From DATKKM01 sp035542855 (GTDB lineage: Bacteria; Chloroflexota; Dehalococcoidia; SM23-28-2; RBG-16-64-32), in NCBI GenBank assembly GCA_035542855.1, contig DATKKM010000042.1, forward strand, positions 1 through 12,590: DNA of 12,590 nucleotides, read 5' to 3'. The notes below the pieces were generated by a model that searched no databases, was not told the origin of the DNA, and saw only the letters and a program-made list of their open reading frames with translations. Shown here piece by piece: positions 8,472 through 12,590 of this stretch (positions within the stretch are counted from its first letter, which is position 1; each line of letters starts with the position of its first letter). The position numbers and the translations under genes were made by a program.

Positions 8472-9893
8472 TCAAGCCTGGCTTTCAGTGACTACGTCCG
8501 CCAGCGGCGGACTCTCTGATACGCGGGCGGGCTCCGGCTCCTGTTCGGGCGCGGCGTCCGCCTTCTTTGGTTCGGTCTTCTTCGTCGCGGCGGGGGCCGC
8601 GGCTTCCCCGCTGGTGATCTCCACCAGGCGGTCCATCGTCTTGCGGGTCAGGAGCGAGCGCTCCAGCGATGAGCGGGCCTCCGCGGACTGGAAGATGCGC
8701 CGGTAGCGCTCCACCTGGTCCGGGTCGCCGCCGCTGGCCTGCGAGACAAGCTTCTCGATCTCGTCGTCGATGTCGCTTTCCGTGACCTCGATCGTCTCCT
8801 GGTCAGAAAGCTGGCTGAGGGTGAGCGAGCGCTTGACGCGCTCGGTCGCGCTAGGCGTCAGCTCTTCCTGCAGCTGCTCGGGCGTCTTCTTGAGCAGCTC
8901 CAGGTAGCGGTCCAGCTCCAGGCCAGAGCTGCGGGCCTGGTCGTTCAGGAAGCGGTTGACCTCGCGCTCCACGAGGACGGGCGGGAACTCGATGCGCTTC
9001 GCGCCGTCGACGAGCGCCCTGAGGGCTTCGTCGCGGTACTTGTCTTCCGCCTGGGCCTCCAGCCGCTCCCGCAGGTCGTTGCGCAGCCGCTCCTTGAGCG
9101 CCTCGAGCGAGGGAAAGCCCTCGCCGACGCCCTGGGCGAAGTCGTCGTTCTGCTCCGGCAGCCGCTCTTCCTTCACTTCCTTTACAACAACGTGGACGAT
9201 CGCCGTCTTACCGGCGAGCGAGCTCTCGGCGTCGTCGGGCAGCGTCACGGTGACGTCCTTCGGCTCGCCCTTGACGGCGCCGGCGACGCCCTCGGTGAAG
9301 CCGGGGAGGAGCACGGTGCGCCCTTCGTGCAGGTGCAGCTCCGTGTCGTCGTCCTTGTACACCTCTTTGCCGTCCACCTCGATGCGGATGTCGGCGCGGA
9401 TGATGTCGCCCACCTGCACCGGCCGCTCGACGGGCTCGTGCAGGGCGTAGCGGCGCTGCAGCTCTTCCACCGACGACTCCACGTCCTTCTCGTCGACTTC
9501 CACGGGCTCGCGCTCGATGCGAAGGGAGCGGTAGTCGCCGAGGTCGACGGTCGGGCGCACGGGGATCGTGGCCTTGAAGGCCAGCGGCTCTGTTGTGGTG
9601 ACTTCGATCTTGGGCTGGCCGATGGCGTCGATGTCCTGATCCTCGATGGCCTGGTTGTAAGCCTCCGGGATGACGATGTCGATGGCCTCTTCCAGGAGCC
9701 GGCCGGGGCCCAGGTGACGCTCCAGCATGTTGCGGGGCGTCTTGCCCTTGCGGAAGCCCGGCACGTTGACGCGTTGAACGAGCTTCTTGTAGGCACGGTC
9801 GAGGGACTTTTCCATCTGCTCGGGATCAACTACGATTTCGAGCAATACCTGGCTTTCGGGGAGTGCTTGGGCTGAGACTTTCACGTAATCCAT
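8472..9893 (-). CDS. tig: Trigger factor, ribosome-associated chaperone and prolyl isomerase
   Basis: Binds new chains at the ribosome exit and helps them fold. The N-terminal ribosome-binding domain carries the signature GFRKGKTP (46-53). The FKBP-like isomerase domain spans about 155-242, with GDIIRADI (162-169) and LPGFTEGVAGAVKGE (196-210). The helical C-terminal chaperone domain runs to about 428. An Ala/Glu/Pro/Lys-rich tail (430-473) is probably disordered and makes the protein somewhat longer than the E. coli form. The longest frame starts at ATG 9893, but GTG at 9884 (codon 4) gives MKVSAQALPESQVLLE, matching the usual family N-terminus, with TAACAT 7 nt upstream; I consider that start at least as likely. 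No Shine-Dalgarno precedes either. First gene of tig-clpP-clpX. Confidence 0.95.
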   Translation of the reverse strand: MDYVKVSAQALPESQVLLEIVVDPEQMEKSLDRAYKKLVQRVNVPGFRKGKTPRNMLERHLGPGRLLEEAIDIVIPEAYNQAIEDQDIDAIGQPKIEVTTTEPLAFKATIPVRPTVDLGDYRSLRIEREPVEVDEKDVESSVEELQRRYALHEPVERPVQVGDIIRADIRIEVDGKEVYKDDDTELHLHEGRTVLLPGFTEGVAGAVKGEPKDVTVTLPDDAESSLAGKTAIVHVVVKEVKEERLPEQNDDFAQGVGEGFPSLEALKERLRNDLRERLEAQAEDKYRDEALRALVDGAKRIEFPPVLVEREVNRFLNDQARSSGLELDRYLELLKKTPEQLQEELTPSATERVKRSLTLSQLSDQETIEVTESDIDDEIEKLVSQASGGDPDQVERYRRIFQSAEARSSLERSLLTRKTMDRLVEITSGEAAAPAATKKTEPKKADAAPEQEPEPARVSESPPLADVVTESQA

Positions 9894-9897
9894 GTTA
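9892..9897 (-). promoter_or_regulatory. Possible -10 of tig overlapping the annotated ATG
   Basis: On the minus strand TAACAT overlaps the first two bases of the longest-frame ATG and ends 7 nt before the GTG at 9884. A -35-like TTGCGC stands 15 nt upstream, shorter than optimal. If real, the mRNA would start at or near the GTG and be leaderless. Confidence 0.3.
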
Positions 9898-9945
9898 GCA
9901 CGCTGCCCGCCTGCGCAACGACGCCGATGGCACGCCTGAATCGGC

Positions 9946-9963
9946 CGCGGATTGACGCGGATT
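9946..9963. repeat. Direct repeat upstream of tig
   Basis: CGCGGATT occurs twice (9946-9953, 9956-9963) separated by GA, a 10-bp period that places both copies on one face of the helix. It is 53-70 nt upstream of the tig ATG, where an activator could bind, and also just before the inverted repeat at 9974. No regulator can be named. Confidence 0.35.
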
Positions 9964-9973
9964 CAGTAGGCAT

Positions 9974-10001
9974 CCGCTCACGGTGAGGCTCACGAACCAC
10001 G
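9974..10001 (+). repeat. Left copy of 28-bp inverted repeat flanking an acetyltransferase gene
   Basis: This 28-mer begins CCGCTCACGG and ends GAACCACG. It matches the reverse complement of 10693-10720 at 27 of 28 positions (C here, T there at position 8). Each copy also holds an inner palindrome, GTGAG-G-CTCAC (9983-9993 here). It lies 42 nt beyond the stop codon of the acetyltransferase gene. Confidence 0.85.
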
Positions 10002-10012
10002 TCGGCGGGGTT

Positions 10013-10029
10013 AGGGGCTTCACGCCCCT
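10013..10029 (-). terminator. Short GC hairpin after the acetyltransferase gene
   Basis: AGGGGC (10013-10018) and GCCCCT (10024-10029) form a 6-bp stem with a 5-nt loop, 14 nt downstream of the acetyltransferase stop on the minus strand. No T-run follows in that direction, so termination is uncertain; it could equally be part of the repeat-rich module. Confidence 0.35.
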
Positions 10030-10043
10030 GCGCGGTGCTGCGG

Positions 10044-10577
10044 TCAGTCCTTCGCCAGCGACATCACGTACTCGTATTCGTTCTCCACGGGCACCCAGAC
10101 TGTGCGCAGGTGCGTGAAGCCTGCCTTCTCGTAGGAACGGACGGCGCGGGCGTTCTTCGGGTTTGGGGCGATGATCGCCGTGCGGGCGCCCCTGTGGCCG
10201 AAGACCTCTCGCTCCAGGAACAGGCGCAGCGCCGCCGTGCCGAGGCCGCGGTCGCGGTACTCGTCCTCGCCGATGAAGATATCGATGCCCCAGGCGTCAT
10301 GGCCGGCGCTGATCACGTCGGCGTAGTCCGGGTAGCTGCCCATGCGGTACGTCTGCACGTACCCGAACGCATGCCCGTCCAGAAGCATGATGTAGCAGAA
10401 CGTTGGCTTCTCCCCTCGCACGCGCGGCAGGTAGTTCGCCTCCACCTGCTCCAGCTTCGGGAAGGAGATGTTCTCCAACCCCAGCCCGTACCACTCAGCG
10501 ACGCGCGGGTTGTTCAGCCAGGCGTGCAGCTGCGGGATGTCGTCCGCGATCAGCGGGCGGAAAGTGATGTTGTTCAA
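10044..10577 (-). CDS. GNAT acetyltransferase, AAC(6')-like
   Basis: A 177-residue single-domain acetyl-CoA-dependent N-acetyltransferase. The N-terminus ITFRPLIADDIPQLHAWLNN (4-23), then EWY (28-30), GYVQTYR (72-78), GIDIFIG (97-103) and YEKAGF (149-154) follow the layout of the aminoglycoside 6'-N-acetyltransferase Ib group and related RimJ/RimL-like enzymes. The acetyl-CoA loop is RDRGLG (108-113). Proteins of this shape also act on siderophore precursors, peptides or small amines, so the substrate is open. The start codon is TTG, with TAACCT ending 9 nt upstream and no good Shine-Dalgarno. The gene stands between inverted repeats (9974-10001, 10693-10720) with a hairpin upstream. A later start is possible but would cut the first beta strand. 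Confidence 0.85.
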   Translation of the reverse strand: MNNITFRPLIADDIPQLHAWLNNPRVAEWYGLGLENISFPKLEQVEANYLPRVRGEKPTFCYIMLLDGHAFGYVQTYRMGSYPDYADVISAGHDAWGIDIFIGEDEYRDRGLGTAALRLFLEREVFGHRGARTAIIAPNPKNARAVRSYEKAGFTHLRTVWVPVENEYEYVMSLAKD

Positions 10578-10586
10578 CTCGATCGC

Positions 10587-10592
10587 AGGTTA
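10587..10592 (-). promoter_or_regulatory. -10-like element of the AAC(6')-like gene
   Basis: TAACCT on the minus strand ends 9 nt before the TTG start at 10577, the same hexamer and distance as at yajC. I see no convincing -35. With no strong Shine-Dalgarno present, a leaderless or near-leaderless mRNA is the simplest reading. Confidence 0.35.
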
Positions 10593-10610
10593 CCGCATGA
10601 TGATTCGGCT

Positions 10611-10650
10611 CGCTCATCTTCATCCGCCGCGGCGGAACGAAGGACGAGCG
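10611..10650. repeat. Long imperfect hairpin upstream of the AAC(6')-like gene
   Basis: CGCTC, CTTC and CCGCCG on the left pair in order with CGGCGG, GAAG and GAGCG on the right, interrupted by small internal loops (AT against AAC, AT against GAC). The centre CCGCCGCGGCGG (10624-10635) is a perfect palindrome, so as RNA the top would open to a small loop. No T-run follows on either strand, which argues against an intrinsic terminator. It lies 34-73 nt upstream of the TTG start and inside the flanking inverted repeats. Confidence 0.6.
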
Positions 10651-10692
10651 TGGAAATCGCGGAAAGCGGACGTTGCGCGGACGACCAGCCTT

Positions 10693-10720
10693 CGTGGTTC
10701 GTGAGCCTCACCATGAGCGG
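10693..10720 (-). repeat. Right copy of 28-bp inverted repeat
   Basis: Begins CGTGGTTCGTGAGCC and ends CCATGAGCGG. It is the reverse complement of 9974-10001 with one mismatch. The inner palindrome GTGAG-C-CTCAC lies at 10701-10711. Together the copies bracket 747 bp holding the acetyltransferase gene, its promoter-like element and the hairpin at 10611-10650. The right copy lies 45 nt downstream of the second acetyltransferase's stop codon. Confidence 0.85.
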
Positions 10721-10765
10721 GGGCAAGTCATCTGCGACCCCATGGCGCGAACACCTTGCGGTTAA

Positions 10766-11299
10766 CTAAGCAAACGTTTCGGGGCGCGCGCTCTCCGGGA
10801 TGCGGCGGGAGCCGCCGCTGGGGGCTTCCGTGAGGTCCTTCTCCAGTTGGATCATGTCGCGCAGGGGGATGTTGTCGCTGCCCAGCTTCGGGACGCCCGG
10901 CTTCAGCTCGCGCACGCGGTCCATGTCGTCGAGGGCCACGCGGACGATGCGGTAGCCGCGCCGCACGTAGAAGGCCAGGGCGCGCAGGTTGTCGTTCGTC
11001 GTCACGATCGTCGCGCGGCGGACCTTGCGGCGGCGCAGCTCGGCCTCCGCCCCATCGAGGAGCCGCCCGCCGATGTGGCGGCCCTGCTGGAACGCGTCAA
11101 CGGAGACGATCTCGGCGCTATCGCCGTCGATGGCCCAGGTGATCAGGCCCTGCGCCTCCCCCCACTCGTCGCGCCAGACCAGGCCGGACACGTCCTCCGG
11201 CTGGTACACGCGGTCGATGCTGACGACGGGCAGCCCCCAGTGGGCCGCCCAGTAGTGGCGGATATACTCCTGGTCGACGGGCTCGATGCGGCCTTCCAT
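10766..11299 (-). CDS. GNAT family N-acetyltransferase
   Basis: A 177-residue acetyl-CoA-dependent acetyltransferase of a different subfamily from its neighbour. It shows VSVDAFQQGRHIGGRLLDGAE (66-85), where the acetyl-CoA loop QGRHIG has His in place of the usual first Gly, then TTNDNLRALAFYVRRGY (100-116). Its ending ELKPGVPKLGSDNIPLRDMIQLEK (131-154) is typical of a group of uncharacterised bacterial GNATs with a conserved LKP...P.G...IP.RDEIELE tail. The last 20 residues or so are extra and polar. The substrate is unknown. Transcription probably starts from its own promoter at 11311-11339, with the ATG 11 nt after TATAAT and no Shine-Dalgarno. No functional link to the ABC permeases upstream is evident. 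Confidence 0.85.
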   Translation of the reverse strand: MEGRIEPVDQEYIRHYWAAHWGLPVVSIDRVYQPEDVSGLVWRDEWGEAQGLITWAIDGDSAEIVSVDAFQQGRHIGGRLLDGAEAELRRRKVRRATIVTTNDNLRALAFYVRRGYRIVRVALDDMDRVRELKPGVPKLGSDNIPLRDMIQLEKDLTEAPSGGSRRIPESARPETFA

Positions 11300-11310
11300 G
11301 GTCGAAGGTG

Positions 11311-11339
11311 ATTATAGGGGGCGCGGCCGCCTGGGTCAG
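11311..11339 (-). promoter_or_regulatory. Sigma-70-type promoter of the second GNAT gene
   Basis: On the minus strand CTGACC (4 of 6 to TTGACA) and a perfect TATAAT are separated by exactly 17 nt. TATAAT ends 11 nt before the ATG, so the leader would be only a few bases. This is the best promoter in the window, and it separates this gene from the permease genes even though all face the same way. Confidence 0.75.
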
Positions 11340-11351
11340 GCCGGGGCGCGC

Positions 11352-12314
11352 CTAGCGGCGGCGCGGGGACAAAACGTCGGTCAGCTGATCGCCGAGCAGG
11401 TTGAAGGCCAGCACCAGCGCCGAAACGCACGCCGCCGGCACCAGGATGAGAACCGTGTGCTGGCGGACGATCGTCAGCGGCGCGCCGGCCGCGATCATCG
11501 CCCCGAAGCTGGGGTGCGGTGACTGCACGCCGATGCCGAGGAACGTGAGGCCGACCTCCGCCGCGGCCGCTGAGCCGAGCGACAGCGTTATCGCCACGAT
11601 CAGCAGGTTGCCCACGTTGGGCAGCAGGTGCCAGAAGATGATCCGCGGCCCCGAGGCGCCCGACGCCCGCGCGGCGATGACGTACTGCGTCTCGCGCAGG
11701 GCCAGCACCTGCGAACGCACGATGCGCGCGATGCCGACCCACCCGAACGCCGAAAGCGAGCCGAAGATCAGGACGTAGCTGGGCGCGCCGGAGCTGACGA
11801 TCCACGACTGGTGGGTGAAGTCGCCCACGCTCTCCGCCCACCCCTCCACGCGGTCACGTAGCGTCGCGGTGATGATCAGCAGCAGGAGGATCGTAGGGAC
11901 GGAGCCGAAGATCTCGGCCAGGCGCATGATGACGGCATCGGCGGCGCCGCGCAGGTAGCCGGCGACAAGCCCCGCCGTCACGCCGATGGCCAGGGCGCCG
12001 GTCGCCACCACGGCGATCGAGACGATGACCGTCGTCTGCGCCGACCAGATGGCGCGGGACAGCAGGTCGCGGCCTAGCTCGTCAGTGCCGAAGGGGTGGG
12101 ACAGGCTGGGCGCGGCGTAGGTGTTCGTGAAGTCGGCCTCGTTGAAGCCGTAGGGGGCGATCACCGGCGCCAGGATCCCGGCGCCGTAGATCAGCACGAT
12201 GACCGCGATCGCCGCTACCGCCACCGGTCGCCGCAGGAGGCGCCGCAGCAGCCGCGAGCGCGCGCGCAGCGGCTCGCCGGCGTGCAGGCCCACCGTGGCT
12301 TCGGTGTAGCTCAC
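11352..12314 (-). CDS. ABC transporter permease, DppC/OppC-like
   Basis: One of two membrane subunits of a peptide/nickel-type ABC importer. The DppC hallmarks are present: a cytoplasmic Arg-rich N-terminus, TM1 (about 31-50), HPFGTDELGRDLLSR (73-87), five further helices and the EAA loop ARASGASGPRIIFWHLLPN (215-233) that contacts the ATPase, then EVGLTFLGIGV (253-263). At 320 residues it is slightly longer than many homologues because of a segment at about 150-180 between helices (LRDRVEGWAESVGD...), probably external. It starts with GTG, whose last two bases are in the TGA of the upstream permease (GTGA overlap), so translation is coupled. The substrate cannot be told: binding protein and ATPases are outside the window. 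Confidence 0.92.
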   Translation of the reverse strand: MSYTEATVGLHAGEPLRARSRLLRRLLRRPVAVAAIAVIVLIYGAGILAPVIAPYGFNEADFTNTYAAPSLSHPFGTDELGRDLLSRAIWSAQTTVIVSIAVVATGALAIGVTAGLVAGYLRGAADAVIMRLAEIFGSVPTILLLLIITATLRDRVEGWAESVGDFTHQSWIVSSGAPSYVLIFGSLSAFGWVGIARIVRSQVLALRETQYVIAARASGASGPRIIFWHLLPNVGNLLIVAITLSLGSAAAAEVGLTFLGIGVQSPHPSFGAMIAAGAPLTIVRQHTVLILVPAACVSALVLAFNLLGDQLTDVLSPRRR

Positions 12315-12590
12315 CCGGCGCTCCCCCCGGACCGCACCCGCGGATCGATGAAGCCGTAAGCGATGTCGACCAGCAGCATCGTCAGCACGAAGATGGTGGT
12401 GCCGAGGAGGACGATGGCCATGATCATGTCGTAGTCGCGGGTGCCGACCGACTCGAAGGCGAGCAGGCCGACGCCCGGTATGCCTAGCAGCGTCTCGACG
12501 AAGATCGAGCCTCCGATGAGGCCCGCCAGCTCGAACCCGAAGATGGTGATGATCGGCAGCAACGCGTTGCGCACGACGTGCCGGAAGACG
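12311..12590 (-). CDS. ABC transporter permease, DppB/OppB-like (3' part only)
   Basis: The C-terminal 92 or so codons of the partner permease. The frame stays open to the window edge, so the start lies outside. The visible part begins VFRHVVRNALLPIITIFG, the end of the EAA loop and start of the next helix. GGSIFVETLLGIPGVGLLAFESV, a DppB/OppB hallmark, comes next, followed by RDYDMIMAIVLL, a last helix and the ending DIAYGFIDPRVR. Its TGA overlaps the GTG of the DppC-like gene by 4 nt. This confirms a dppB-dppC order read leftward. Completeness cannot be judged. Confidence 0.92.
   Translation of the reverse strand, partial: VFRHVVRNALLPIITIFGFELAGLIGGSIFVETLLGIPGVGLLAFESVGTRDYDMIMAIVLLGTTIFVLTMLLVDIAYGFIDPRVRSGGSAG

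Noticed and set aside
10578..10765. Gene remnant or small ORF between the two acetyltransferases
   Set aside because: No coding-like frame of either strand that is not a shadow; the space is accounted for by the promoter-like element, hairpin and inverted repeat.
10035..10769. 244-codon plus-strand frame over the AAC(6')-like gene and the right inverted repeat
   Set aside because: Antisense shadow of a clear GNAT; its end runs through the hairpin and repeat, and no ribosome binding site or family feature is seen.

Overview
The window is GC-rich bacterial chromosome made almost entirely of housekeeping genes. The SecD-SecF fusion behind yajC, the tig-clpP-clpX cluster, the high GC and several starts with no Shine-Dalgarno but a -10 hexamer just upstream suggest a Chloroflexota-like lineage (Dehalococcoidia or a relative). 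This placement is an inference without database support; a high-GC actinobacterium-like lineage is the main alternative. No rRNA, tRNA, CRISPR array, transposase or prophage gene was found.

Left part, + strand (1-6366): a secreted helical-repeat protein preceded by a perfect palindrome; a hairpin terminator; def (peptide deformylase); a tRNA nucleotidyltransferase/poly(A) polymerase-family protein with an HD domain; a small Cys-containing lipoprotein; then yajC and a fused secDF that share a TGATG junction. The def block joins N-terminal processing of new proteins with RNA 3'-end metabolism. The yajC-secDF block drives protein export.

Middle part, - strand (6454-9893): tig, clpP and clpX with gaps of about 25 nt, an operon for folding new chains at the ribosome and degrading failed ones. 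It converges on secDF with no clear terminator between them.

Right part, - strand (9894-12590): a GNAT acetyltransferase resembling AAC(6')-type enzymes, with a probable TTG start and bracketed by a near-perfect 28-bp inverted repeat; a second GNAT of a different subfamily with its own near-consensus sigma-70 promoter; and two permeases of a Dpp/Opp-type ABC importer, the DppB-like one cut by the window edge.

The most unusual element is the acetyltransferase module at 9974-10720: gene, promoter-like element and a large hairpin between inverted repeats. The second theme is a split in translation signals: most first genes of transcription units look leaderless, while genes inside operons carry Shine-Dalgarno sites. 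I found no clear sign of a wholly new multi-gene system.
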